64,000 bases of DNA from Acidimicrobiia bacterium (GTDB taxonomy: Bacteria > Actinomycetota > Acidimicrobiia > Acidimicrobiales > SKKL01): NCBI GenBank assembly GCA_041676705.1, contig JBAYRL010000008.1:1-64000 (forward strand). Direction: 5' to 3'. How positions within the stretch are numbered: the first letter of the stretch is position 1; each line of letters begins with the position of its first letter. Below, piece after piece: positions 44,521-53,487 of the stretch. The notes under the pieces were generated by a model that saw nothing but the letters and a program-made list of their open reading frames with translations, was not told where the DNA came from and did no database searches. The position numbers were made by a program, and so were the translations under genes.

Positions 44521-45287
44521 TGTCGAACCTCAACTTAACGTTAAAAGTTTGGCGTCAAGAAGGCCCGAACGCCGAAGGCCGCTTCGAAACCTACGACACC
44601 CCCGACATCAACCCCAACATGTCGTTTCTCGAGATGCTCGACATTGTTAACGAGCGGTTGATCGACAAAGGTGAAGTTCCGATCGAATTTGACCATGACT
44701 GTCGTGAAGGCATTTGTGGCTCTTGTGGTGTGATGATCGACGGCCAAGCCCACGGACCTCAAAAAGGTACCGCCACCTGCCAGCTGCACATGCGCCACTA
44801 CAACGACGGTGACACCATTGTGGTCGAGCCTTGGCGAGCAGCTGCCTTCCCGGTGCTGCGCGACCTGATGGTTGACCGCAGCGCCATGGACAAGATCATG
44901 CAAGCCGGGGGCTTCATTTCGGTGAGCACCGGTAGTGCCCCCGACGCCAACTTGATGCCCATACCCAAAGATGCGGCCGATGCTGCCATGGACGCCGCAG
45001 CTTGTATTCAGTGCGGTGCCTGCATCGCTGCATGTCCGAATGGGGCAGGCCAGCTCTTCACCGCTGCCAAGATTCAACACTTAAACCTGTTGCCCCAAGG
45101 CCAGGCGGAACGTTGGAGCCGTACCGAACACATGGTGGAAACCATGGAAGACTATTTCGGTTCCTGCACCAACCATGGTGAATGTGAAGCTGCTTGTCCG
45201 AAAGAAATTTCGATCGACTTCATTGCTTACATGAACCGTGATTACATCAAAGCGAAGTACCACAACGCCAAGTTGGGTGGCCAGTAA
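44520..45287 (+). CDS. sdhB: Succinate dehydrogenase iron-sulfur subunit
   Basis: 255 residues. The plant-type 2Fe-2S site is CREGICGSCG with a further Cys in GTATCQLHM. The 4Fe-4S site is CIQCGACIAACPN, and the 3Fe-4S site is CTNHGECEAACPKE. All cluster cysteines are present. It carries electrons from the flavoprotein to the cytochrome b subunit. Last gene of sdhCAB, ending before a strong bidirectional terminator. Confidence 0.95.
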   Translation: MSNLNLTLKVWRQEGPNAEGRFETYDTPDINPNMSFLEMLDIVNERLIDKGEVPIEFDHDCREGICGSCGVMIDGQAHGPQKGTATCQLHMRHYNDGDTIVVEPWRAAAFPVLRDLMVDRSAMDKIMQAGGFISVSTGSAPDANLMPIPKDAADAAMDAAACIQCGACIAACPNGAGQLFTAAKIQHLNLLPQGQAERWSRTEHMVETMEDYFGSCTNHGECEAACPKEISIDFIAYMNRDYIKAKYHNAKLGGQ

Positions 45288-45315
45288 ACCATCTGGTTAT
45301 CAACGCTTAAAGCTT

Positions 45316-45361
45316 AAAAATGATTGGGGCACCGCCCAAATGCGGTGCCCCAATCATTTTT
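45316..45361. terminator. Bidirectional terminator between sdhB and nhaA
   Basis: A perfect 20-bp inverted repeat: arm 45316-45335 begins AAAAATGATTGGGGC, loop CCAAAT (45336-45341), arm 45342-45361 ends CAATCATTTTT. GC-rich core with A and T runs on opposite sides, so it works on both strands for the converging genes. Confidence 0.9.
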
Positions 45362-45395
45362 GCCGGATTGTTATCAAGCTATTGCCTTTTCCGCT

Positions 45396-46832
45396 CTAGG
45401 CGTTTAGCGCTTCAGCCTGGGTTGTGCCATCGGCTTCAGCGGCTGCGGCGGATTTCTTACCTACCGCCTTTAGGAAGAAGTAGCCAATAACACCAGCAAT
45501 GGTGGAGGCCACTAAAATACCCACTTTGGATTCATCCACATGTGAGGGATCATCGAAGGCCAGCTCGGTGATAAAGAGCGCCACGGTGAAACCGACGCCA
45601 CCAATCATGGCCACACCAACCACCTGCGACCAACTGGCTCCGGCTGGCTTAGCCCCAAAGCCAAGCTTCACCGCAACAAAAGAAAACAGCGAGATACCGA
45701 CTGTTTTACCCACCACAAGGCCAAAGAGAATACCTAGGGTTACCGGTTGTGAGAATGCTCCGGTGAACTCGTCCCAGCTAAGCCTTACCCCAGCGTTGGC
45801 CAACGCGAAAACTGGTATAACCAAGAACGTAGTCCAAGGCGACAAGCGGTATTCCAGCCGATCCAACGGTGGCACACTTTCAGAGGCCAAGGTGCGCATA
45901 CGGTGAGCTGAATGCGGGTCCAGCTCGTACACAAAGTCTAGTTCTGCGGAACGTGCTTCTATCTCATCAACGAGGTTTCGGGCGTGTCCATCAAAGTCGC
46001 TTCGCTTAAAGAACGCCTGCGTGGGGGTTAACAAACCAAACGCCACACCAGCCAAGGTGGCGTGCACCCCAGATTGATACACCGCGAGCCAACAGAACCC
46101 CGCCAAGATGGCGTAGGGCACTAGTGAACGTATCCCAACCCTTTGGGCCAACAACCCCAGCATCAAGGTACCAATAGCGGCCGCTAGCCAACCGAAAGAA
46201 AGACCGGTGGTGTAGAACACGGCAATTACAACAATGGCGCCGAGGTCATCGGCGATGGCCAATGTCAGCAAGAACACGACTAGCGACGACGGAACGCGGT
46301 TGCCAAGCAGCGACAGCACACCCACCGCGAAAGCGATGTCGGTGGCCATTGGTACCCCCCAACCGTGGGCACCTTCACCCCCAATGTTAAATGCGGTATA
46401 CACCAGCGCCGGAACAATCATTCCACCGGCTGCGGCAAACACGGGTAGAGCCGCGGCTCGCCGATCCTTGAGGGCTCCTTTAACCAGTTCTTTCTTAATT
46501 TCCATGGCTACCACGAAAAAGAAGAACGCCATGGCGAAGTCGTTGATCCAATCCTGCAGGGTCAGATCAATATGTAGAACATCGGCCACATGCACCGACC
46601 ATATGGATGTCCACAAGTCGACGTAGGAGTCGCCGAGCGGTGAGTTAGCCCAAATTAGGGCCAATATTGCCATGACCAGCATGGACACTCCGCCGGCAAT
46701 ATCGCTTTGTGTGAAGTTCAGAAATGGGCGAATAATTACCCGTGGAACGAAGCGATCAGTCAAGCTCCAGGGCAGCGGAGACCCAGATAAATGTGGCTCT
46801 AACTCAGTTTCTTGCACTTCGGTAGTTTGCAA
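45396..46832 (-). CDS. nhaA: Na+/H+ antiporter NhaA
   Basis: 478 residues with about 12 membrane helices. WINDFAMAFFFFVVAMEIKKE, VPMATDIAFAVGVL and LAIADDLGAI (paired aspartates of the ion site) are all intact. The central loop (about 280-310) is longer than in E. coli. NhaA exchanges two protons for one sodium ion and protects against alkaline or salty conditions. It stands alone, convergent with sdhB. Confidence 0.9.
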   Translation of the reverse strand: MQTTEVQETELEPHLSGSPLPWSLTDRFVPRVIIRPFLNFTQSDIAGGVSMLVMAILALIWANSPLGDSYVDLWTSIWSVHVADVLHIDLTLQDWINDFAMAFFFFVVAMEIKKELVKGALKDRRAAALPVFAAAGGMIVPALVYTAFNIGGEGAHGWGVPMATDIAFAVGVLSLLGNRVPSSLVVFLLTLAIADDLGAIVVIAVFYTTGLSFGWLAAAIGTLMLGLLAQRVGIRSLVPYAILAGFCWLAVYQSGVHATLAGVAFGLLTPTQAFFKRSDFDGHARNLVDEIEARSAELDFVYELDPHSAHRMRTLASESVPPLDRLEYRLSPWTTFLVIPVFALANAGVRLSWDEFTGAFSQPVTLGILFGLVVGKTVGISLFSFVAVKLGFGAKPAGASWSQVVGVAMIGGVGFTVALFITELAFDDPSHVDESKVGILVASTIAGVIGYFFLKAVGKKSAAAAEADGTTQAEALNA

Positions 46833-46896
46833 CGATTAACGGGCTTAGGCCAAAACAGCGCCCATTCCGCTGTGACCAGCTTCACCACCTGAGGCT

Positions 46897-47808
46897 TCAA
46901 ATGTCGCCGGTTCGCCCTGATTCAACCGGGTTTGAGCCGGGACCGTCTTCGCTGCCGAGGGCCCATCCAAACCCCTTAAGCATGGTACGCAGCAGCGGCC
47001 GAACGATCAGGGGGTCGACCGCAGGAGGGCTTGGCACCCCCATCATTTCCGTTGCCCAATACGGCAAAAGCCCTACCGCACCTGCTGTTACCGCCCGATA
47101 CGGAACCCTAACTTTCCAAGGCATTGAAGGTGGCCACAATAAGAACAGCAATGCCTCTTTAGCTTGGGGGCCACAGACAAGCTCACCACGTACCTCATGT
47201 AACCAATCATCGATTTCGGCCACGGTAGTAGGAACGGTTTCACTGCCAAGTTCTAGGGCGACCACCGACATTTCGGCGACATAACGGTCCGCCTCGCTAG
47301 CGCTAAGTGACCGAGCTCCATAACGCTGGTAAGCACGCAAAAAGCTATCCACCTCAGCCACATGAACCCATGCCAACAAGTGCGGATCGTTTGCAGAATA
47401 TCTCCGCCCATCGGGTGCCGTACCAAAGACAAAATTGTGGACATGGCGTACATGCTCGATGGCGGCTAAGGCTTCGGCGGTTGGCGCATAAGTAGTGGTG
47501 CCAATGAAAGCCCCCGTACGGTGCAACCGGCCCCACGGGTCTTGGCGGTAATCGGAATGGTCGGCCACCCCAGCCATCGCCAAGGGATGCAGAGTTTGAA
47601 ATAACAAGGCACGTAATCCGCCCACAAACATTGCGGGATCACGATGAACTTGCCAAGCTACCGAGTCAGGGCCGAACAAACCAGGGTCGGTTTCATCGGC
47701 CATGGGGACCGGCGGAGATTGCTCGCCAACGCCCATAACCCTCTTGCGGATACCGCGACCCAAGTCATCTCGAAGACCGCCAAGCGATCTGGTGAAGGCA
47801 ATAGCCAT
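46897..47808 (-). CDS. DUF2236 (MpaB/Lcp-type) putative haem oxygenase-family protein
   Basis: 303 residues. DETDPGLFGPDSVAWQVHRDPAMFVGGLRALLFQTLHPLAMAGVADHS, RLHRTGAFIGTTTYAPTAEA and the H-x-x-V-x-G segment following HVRHVHNFV are characteristic of the DUF2236 family. It includes the fungal mpaB oxygenase and bacterial latex-clearing proteins, where histidines bind haem b. Actinobacteria carry many paralogues of unknown substrate. No signal peptide. It is divergent from the SCP2-like gene across 185 bases. Confidence 0.8.
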   Translation of the reverse strand: MAIAFTRSLGGLRDDLGRGIRKRVMGVGEQSPPVPMADETDPGLFGPDSVAWQVHRDPAMFVGGLRALLFQTLHPLAMAGVADHSDYRQDPWGRLHRTGAFIGTTTYAPTAEALAAIEHVRHVHNFVFGTAPDGRRYSANDPHLLAWVHVAEVDSFLRAYQRYGARSLSASEADRYVAEMSVVALELGSETVPTTVAEIDDWLHEVRGELVCGPQAKEALLFLLWPPSMPWKVRVPYRAVTAGAVGLLPYWATEMMGVPSPPAVDPLIVRPLLRTMLKGFGWALGSEDGPGSNPVESGRTGDI

Positions 47809-47993
47809 GTTTCAAGTTTAGAACCATGAACCCCAAGCTGGTCGCCGCTTGCCGAGCTAGGCGGAACCGTGCTTCACACTCGTTTTGACGCCCCGCAACG
47901 GGCGAGGTTGGCGGGCTCGGTGTCGAGAACGGTTTCACGCTGCGGCAATGGCAGGTTAAGCAATCCAACGGGAGCGGTTCTAGTATCGCTTAG

Positions 47994-48443
47994 GTGATTG
48001 CGTTTTTGAGTGACGAATGGCTGGCCGAAATGGCGCGGCTGGTGGCCGAAGCTTCATCTTTGCGCGACGCCACGCAACAGCTAGACAGCCCCGAAGACTT
48101 CGCCGTAGCTCAACACATAACCGATGTACCCCCAACCGATGTACCCTCAACCGACGGATCCTCCGCGGACACCAGCCACAATGTCGATTACTACATTAAG
48201 TTCGGCCTAGGGCCAGCAAGCGTTCACCCCGAATCTGTGGATGAGAATCTGCCACATGTTTCCTTCACACAGTCATACGCCACTGCGGTCGCCATCGCTA
48301 CCGGCGAACTAAGCGCCCAAAGCGCTTTTATGGCCGGGCAGCTAAGGGTTGGGGGGCGTGTTGACTTATTAACCGCCAACGTTTCCATCATGGAGAACTT
48401 GGACGACGTTCTAGGTGAGCTAAGGGCTAAAACGCGGTGGTAG
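47994..48443 (+). CDS. SCP2 sterol-transfer-like small protein
   Basis: 149 residues from GTG 47994. The pattern FLSDEWLAEM at the start, then YYIKFGLGPASVHP, VSFTQSYATAVAIATGELSAQSAFMAGQLRVGGRVDLLTANVSIM is that of SCP2-type lipid-binding domains. An insertion (about 40-65; repeated PPTDVPSTDG) is unusual. Such proteins bind hydrophobic acyl or sterol ligands in the cytosol. It lies next to the DUF2236 gene, divergent, hinting at shared lipid metabolism. Convergent with mdh. Confidence 0.65.
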   Translation: MIAFLSDEWLAEMARLVAEASSLRDATQQLDSPEDFAVAQHITDVPPTDVPSTDGSSADTSHNVDYYIKFGLGPASVHPESVDENLPHVSFTQSYATAVAIATGELSAQSAFMAGQLRVGGRVDLLTANVSIMENLDDVLGELRAKTRW

Positions 48444-48466
48444 CGGGCACTTAGGCCCGCCGCCAG

Positions 48467-49453
48467 TTAGATTAAGCCCAGCTCGGCTACAGTGTCACGC
48501 TCTTCAACCAGCTCAGCTACCGTGGCATCAATACGCACCTGTGAATAATCGTTGATGTTTAGATCCTGCACGATCGAATATTCGCCGTTGGCACAAGTAA
48601 CCGGGAACGACGAAATAATGCCTTCAGCCACGCCATAAGAACCGTCGGATGGAATCGCCATCGAAACCCAATCATCCGTAGGGGTGCCAAGCGCCCAGTC
48701 TCGCATGTGGCTAATGGCGGCATTAGCAGCTGAAGCTGCGCTTGACAGACCACGGGCTTCAATGATGGCCGCACCTCGTTGCTGAACGGTTGGAATGAAA
48801 GTGTCGCTTAACCACACCTCATCATTGATCAGCTCGGCAGCGTTTTGACCCTTTACCTGGGCATGAAAGACGTCGGGGTATTGGGTTGCCGAGTGGTTAC
48901 CCCAAATGGTCATTTTGGTTATGTCATTAACGGTGGTGCCAGTCTTAGCTGCCAGTTGTGCCAAGGCTCGGTTATGGTCGAGACGAGTCATCGCGGTGAA
49001 CCGGCCTTGGTCGATGTTGGGCGCATTGTTCATGGCGATAAGAGCGTTGGTGTTGGCAGGGTTTCCCACCACCAAAACCTTGATGTCGCTGGCCGCATTG
49101 TCAGAAAGAGCCTTGCCTTGCACCGTGAAAATGGCACCGTTGGCGTCAAGCAGGTCTTTGCGTTCCATACCTTTGGAACGAGGGCGGGAACCTACCAAGA
49201 GCGCATAGTTAGCATCACCAAAAGCCACGTCGGCATCGTCGGTTTGCACAATGCCGCTAAGGAGCGGGAACGCACAATCTTCAAGCTCCATGGCCACGCC
49301 CTTTAGTGCATCCAAAGCGGGCGTAATTTCCAGCAGCTGCAAAATAACCGGCTGGTCTTCGCCCAGCATCTGCCCACTAGCGATTCGAAATAGCAGGCTG
49401 TAACCAATCTGACCAGCAGCACCGGTAACAGCTACACGAACGGGACTTTTCAT
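48467..49453 (-). CDS. mdh: Malate dehydrogenase
   Basis: 328 residues. NAD loop GAAGQIGYSLLF, substrate arginines in SRPRSKGMERKDLL, VGNPANTNALIA, LDHNRA and catalytic histidine in WGNHSATQYPD. This is the cytosolic/actinobacterial-type MDH with the longer C-terminus, oxidising malate to oxaloacetate. GGAG stands nine bases before the ATG. Another TCA gene in the same 20-kb stretch as sdhCAB, icd and sucCD, but with its own transcription unit. Confidence 0.95.
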   Translation of the reverse strand: MKSPVRVAVTGAAGQIGYSLLFRIASGQMLGEDQPVILQLLEITPALDALKGVAMELEDCAFPLLSGIVQTDDADVAFGDANYALLVGSRPRSKGMERKDLLDANGAIFTVQGKALSDNAASDIKVLVVGNPANTNALIAMNNAPNIDQGRFTAMTRLDHNRALAQLAAKTGTTVNDITKMTIWGNHSATQYPDVFHAQVKGQNAAELINDEVWLSDTFIPTVQQRGAAIIEARGLSSAASAANAAISHMRDWALGTPTDDWVSMAIPSDGSYGVAEGIISSFPVTCANGEYSIVQDLNINDYSQVRIDATVAELVEERDTVAELGLI

Positions 49454-49588
49454 AGCTAAAAGCTCCTAAGACTCGACGAGCACTCAAAAAATGTAACGCT
49501 TGCTTGGTTCTATCTCACTACTACCAGGCGGCAGTAGCATAATTATTTTCTAGTTTCTACCACGCTAGGTGGCGCGCTCGACACCAAC

Positions 49589-51472
49589 TCACGCGCTCCG
49601 CGCCGCCCGACGAGTATTGCCGATCCAACTTTCATACAGCCCAGCGTAAATACCACCGGCCGCTACCAATTCGTCGTGCGAACCGTGTTCAATCAGGTCG
49701 CCGTGGTCGAACACCAGCACCAAATCGGCGGCCTCGGCAGTAGAAAGTCGGTGCGCGATGCTGACCGTAGTTCGGCCTTGCGCCAAAGTTATAAGCGCCG
49801 TGGCAAGAGCACGTTCGGTTTCAGGGTCCACTGAAGATGTGGCCTCATCCAAAATCAACAGGCCGGGGTTAGCAAGCTGAGCACGAGCCAAAGCCACTAA
49901 TTGGCGTTCACCGACTGAAAGTGAGTCGCCTCGTTCACCAGCTTCAGTATTGAGACCATGGGGCAAACTTTCGACCCACCACCCCAAGCCCAGATGTTCA
50001 AAAGCTTCATCGATCTCGGCGTTGGTGGCGTCGGGTCGGCCGAAACGTACGTTTTCGCGAATATTGGTGTCGAACAAGAAGCCGTCTTGGGGCACCATGC
50101 GAACACGTCGCAATCGTTCTTCGGCATCCACTTCGGCCAGCGGAACCCCACCAACTCGAATTTCACCGACACTGGGTTCGGCAAAGCGTGCCAATAATTT
50201 GGCGAAGGTTGATTTACCCGAACCAGTTTCGCCCACAATCGCCACATTGGTACCAGCCGGGATTGCAATGGTGATGCCATTCAGCACGCGGCCACCGGTG
50301 CGGTAGGCAAATTCAACCGAATCAACCTCAACCGCAAGAGGTCCCAACGGCAGCATTTGGCCATCTTCAGGTTCGGCAATGACAATCGGCGTATCGAGCA
50401 CGTCCAGTACTTTTCGCCAGCCAGCTAACGCCGTTTGGGTCTGATCCAAAATTTCACCCAACTCTGAAATCGGGTTCAACACCATGTTCACCAAGAACAG
50501 TGCTGCCACCAACGTTCCGGCTTCCAAACCCCACGACTGGGCATTCCAGGCACCCACGCCAACTACTACCGACAGGGCAAAGGCACCGAAAAGGTCGCCT
50601 AAGGGGAAGATAAGCGCAAAGAACTTTGCCGCTTGCATGCGAGCCCGATAGGTGTTGTCGATCGATTTGTGCACCCTCTGTCGGGTACGGCTTTGGCTGC
50701 CATAAGCCCGTACAACAGCGGCACCCATGATCGATTCCGAAATTAATGTCAACATTTCCGAAACTCGTGTTCGCAGCAGGTCATAGGCGCTTAGCTGACG
50801 GCGCTGCAGATACATCATGATCGGAACCATTGGCACAAAAACAGCGATCACCAGCAAGCACAACTGCCACGAGTAGGTGAAAAGCACCACCAATGTACCT
50901 AAGAGAATGGTGGAGTTAATGATCCAGGAAATGGCCCCCCACTGAGCGAAACGGGCAATGGTTTCAATGTCGCTGGTAACCCGAGCCACCAAAATGCCTC
51001 GTTTGGTTTCTTCATGATCGGCCAGTGACAAAGCATGAATGTGGGCAAAAGTTCGGACTCTAAGCTCACGCAGGGTTGATTCCGCGGTGTACAAAAGCCG
51101 CAGGTAGGTAGCCCGGCTTGCCCACCAAACAAACACGATCACAGCCACTGCTACGAGTGAAGCGGTCAGCACGAAACCACCGTCATAACCGTTTGGCCCG
51201 TTGATTCCTTTGTCGATGATCTGCTGCACCAGCACTGGGATCACCAGCTGACCAACAGCCGCGGTAATAGCCATACCAATCGTGATCCAGGCACCCGATT
51301 TTAACTCGGGGCTGGCCTTTAACCCTCGACGCAGAATGGCAATGGCGCCGTCGGGGCCAAGGTCACGAGCGTCAGAGTCGATCTCAGGTGTGTCGTCTTC
51401 ATTCACTGGTATCACTGGTGGGGTCACCACATGTTCTTCGGTCGGGTCGCTGTCGCTTGTGTGGAAGCTCAT
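49589..51472 (-). CDS. ABC exporter half-transporter (with catalytic Walker B, altered signature)
   Basis: 627 residues. An N-terminal cytosolic extension of about 50 residues precedes six membrane helices (about 60-340) and an ATPase domain: Walker A GETGSGKS, signature LSVGERQLVALAR and Walker B LLILDEATSSVD with catalytic Glu. The signature is LSVGE rather than LSGGQ. It overlaps the upstream exporter gene by four bases (ATGA) and pairs with it as a heterodimer. A multidrug or lipid exporter is likely. Confidence 0.85.
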   Translation of the reverse strand: MSFHTSDSDPTEEHVVTPPVIPVNEDDTPEIDSDARDLGPDGAIAILRRGLKASPELKSGAWITIGMAITAAVGQLVIPVLVQQIIDKGINGPNGYDGGFVLTASLVAVAVIVFVWWASRATYLRLLYTAESTLRELRVRTFAHIHALSLADHEETKRGILVARVTSDIETIARFAQWGAISWIINSTILLGTLVVLFTYSWQLCLLVIAVFVPMVPIMMYLQRRQLSAYDLLRTRVSEMLTLISESIMGAAVVRAYGSQSRTRQRVHKSIDNTYRARMQAAKFFALIFPLGDLFGAFALSVVVGVGAWNAQSWGLEAGTLVAALFLVNMVLNPISELGEILDQTQTALAGWRKVLDVLDTPIVIAEPEDGQMLPLGPLAVEVDSVEFAYRTGGRVLNGITIAIPAGTNVAIVGETGSGKSTFAKLLARFAEPSVGEIRVGGVPLAEVDAEERLRRVRMVPQDGFLFDTNIRENVRFGRPDATNAEIDEAFEHLGLGWWVESLPHGLNTEAGERGDSLSVGERQLVALARAQLANPGLLILDEATSSVDPETERALATALITLAQGRTTVSIAHRLSTAEAADLVLVFDHGDLIEHGSHDELVAAGGIYAGLYESWIGNTRRAARSA

Positions 51473-53394
51473 TCGATCACCTCCTCTTCATAAGCCCGTA
51501 CCAGTCGTTCGTAACGCGGATTGCCTAGCAGCTCTTCGTGGGTGCCTGCGGCCACCACACGACCTGCATCCAGATAGACCACTTTGTCAGCCAATTCGAT
51601 GGTTGAAATTCGGTTAGCCACAATGATGGTGGTGCTGCCCAAGGATTGACGCAGCCCCTGGAGGATTCTGGCTTCAATAACAGGGTCAACCGCCGAGGTG
51701 GCGTCATCAAGCACTAGCAGGCCAGGTTGACGCACCAGAGCACGAGCCAAAGCCACTCTTTGGCGTTGACCACCGGAGAGACTTACACCACGCTCACCCA
51801 TTTCGGTTTCATAACCTGCGGGCAAATTCGCAATGAACTCGCTGGCTTGCGCCACTTGGGCGGCCTGGTCTAACGCAACTTGGCTCACCTCTGCTGATAC
51901 CAAAATGTTTTCGCGAACAGTTTCAGCGAAGAGGAACGACTCTTGGAACACGATGGCGGTTTCGGCTCGCAACTCGTCGACGTCGACCTCATTAATAGGA
52001 ACATTGTTGATACGCACCTCACCAACGGCCGGATCAATCAGACCAACCAAGAGTTGGCACAAGGTGCTTTTCCCTGCTCCGGTAGTGCCTACTAATGCCA
52101 CTACTTCACCGGCCTGAGCGCTGAAGCTGATGCCTTTCAAGACATCACCAGCCGAGGTGCCATAAGCGTAAGAAACATTCGAGACCGAAATGCTAAGTGG
52201 CACCACCGCAGCCCGCGCTTTGCGACTGTTTCCGTTGGCAACGCCATTGACCAAAGCTTCGGCGTCGGCCCACGCCGGGCTGGTTTTCTCTTGGGCACTG
52301 CTGGCGCCCGAGTGGTTTGAGTTGGCTTGAATATTGGTGTTGAGATCACCAATGGTGGCGTGTAGGCGGCCTTGGTTGTGGCGCGGCAACGGTTCTGGTT
52401 GCAGCTCTAACACACCACGAACCCGTTCAAAAGCCACTACCGACCTTGGTAGTTCTTCTAAGAAATAGCCCGCCACCCACATCGGTGCTACCAACACGCC
52501 GAACAGCGCAATCGAGGTCACGATGTCACCAGTAGTGATGGCACCTTCCGAAAGCCGCCACGATCCAACTAGCAACAAAATCACCATGCCCAGCGATGGA
52601 ATAGCTTTCAGCGTGGATTCGAAAAGCGCTCGTAGGCGACCAACCTGGATGCGCGCCTCGCGCAAACGGTCCGAGGCTTCTGCCATACGTGCGATCTCGG
52701 CTTTTTCGCGGCCGAGTGCTTTCACGATCAGCGCTCCATCGAAGCTTTCATGAGCCACGTTTGAAACTTCGCCAATACGTTGCTGCACCAGCGCCGATGG
52801 GGCTTCCACCCGGGCGGTATAAAGCCTGTTCATCACGGCAAGCGTTGGGAAAATAGCCAAGCCCACCAGCATCATAACCGGGTCGATGAGGGCCAGTGCC
52901 ACCATTGAAAACAGCACAATTGATACCACCCCGGTGGTTAGAGGCAGGGGAATTATGGCCTCGGCGGCTGCTTCCACGTCGGCATCGGCATGCGCCAAGA
53001 GTTCACCAGTGGGCGTGTTCAGGTGGTATTCAAGTGGAACGTCGAGATAGGTGTCGGTGATGTTATTGCGCATGGTGGCCTGTACCTTGTGCGAAGCCAT
53101 CGCACCAAAATATCGACGCAGTACCACACCAACGGCCCGAACCAGGGTTAAACCAATAATCGCCCCGACACCAGAAAATATGACGCCACGCTTAACGCCA
53201 CCTTCATCAAAGGCCGGCATGATGACGTTGTCGGTAGCCCAACCCAGCACCCAAGTTCCAGCTACCAAAGCCAGAGAAAAAATGGTTGCCCCAATCACCG
53301 CCACGATAAAGGGCACGGGGTGAAAACTGATTTGGTACTTCAGTGTTTGCAGCCCACGCCGGAACAAACCCTGCGGCGCGGAGTTAGCGGTCAT
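51469..53394 (-). CDS. ABC exporter half-transporter (degenerate catalytic glutamate)
   Basis: 641 residues. Six membrane helices (about 28-330), a low-complexity linker (about 350-395) and an ATPase domain with Walker A GTTGAGKS, canonical signature LSGGQRQRVALAR, and Walker B LLVLDDATSAVD. Here Asp replaces the catalytic Glu. Together with the partner's altered signature this makes one degenerate and one canonical ATP site, as in TM287/288 and TmrAB. First gene of the two-gene unit. Confidence 0.85.
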   Translation of the reverse strand: MTANSAPQGLFRRGLQTLKYQISFHPVPFIVAVIGATIFSLALVAGTWVLGWATDNVIMPAFDEGGVKRGVIFSGVGAIIGLTLVRAVGVVLRRYFGAMASHKVQATMRNNITDTYLDVPLEYHLNTPTGELLAHADADVEAAAEAIIPLPLTTGVVSIVLFSMVALALIDPVMMLVGLAIFPTLAVMNRLYTARVEAPSALVQQRIGEVSNVAHESFDGALIVKALGREKAEIARMAEASDRLREARIQVGRLRALFESTLKAIPSLGMVILLLVGSWRLSEGAITTGDIVTSIALFGVLVAPMWVAGYFLEELPRSVVAFERVRGVLELQPEPLPRHNQGRLHATIGDLNTNIQANSNHSGASSAQEKTSPAWADAEALVNGVANGNSRKARAAVVPLSISVSNVSYAYGTSAGDVLKGISFSAQAGEVVALVGTTGAGKSTLCQLLVGLIDPAVGEVRINNVPINEVDVDELRAETAIVFQESFLFAETVRENILVSAEVSQVALDQAAQVAQASEFIANLPAGYETEMGERGVSLSGGQRQRVALARALVRQPGLLVLDDATSAVDPVIEARILQGLRQSLGSTTIIVANRISTIELADKVVYLDAGRVVAAGTHEELLGNPRYERLVRAYEEEVIE

Positions 53395-53419
53395 TCACAG
53401 ATTCTCTTTCTACACAAGA

Positions 53420-53468
53420 AAACAAAGGCACCTGGGGGCCAACTTGCGGGCCAGCCTCCCAAGTGCCT
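53420..53468 (-). terminator. Terminator after the aldehyde dehydrogenase gene
   Basis: Minus strand AGGCAC-TTGGG (53468-53458) pairs with CCC-AGGTGCCT (near 53437-53426) through an imperfect long stem that includes GGCC/GGCC. TTGTTTTCTTG follows. It lies 20 bases past the stop at 53488. Confidence 0.6.
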
Positions 53469-53487
53469 GAGTTCTATGCCGAGCTAC

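Noticed and set aside
44541..45080. 179-codon frame antisense to sdhB
   Set aside because: It mirrors the cluster-cysteine gene and has no features of its own.
49495..49540. Imperfect inverted repeat CTACTACC/GGCAGTAG upstream of mdh
   Set aside because: The stem is short and there is no T-run in the right place; too weak to call a terminator or operator.
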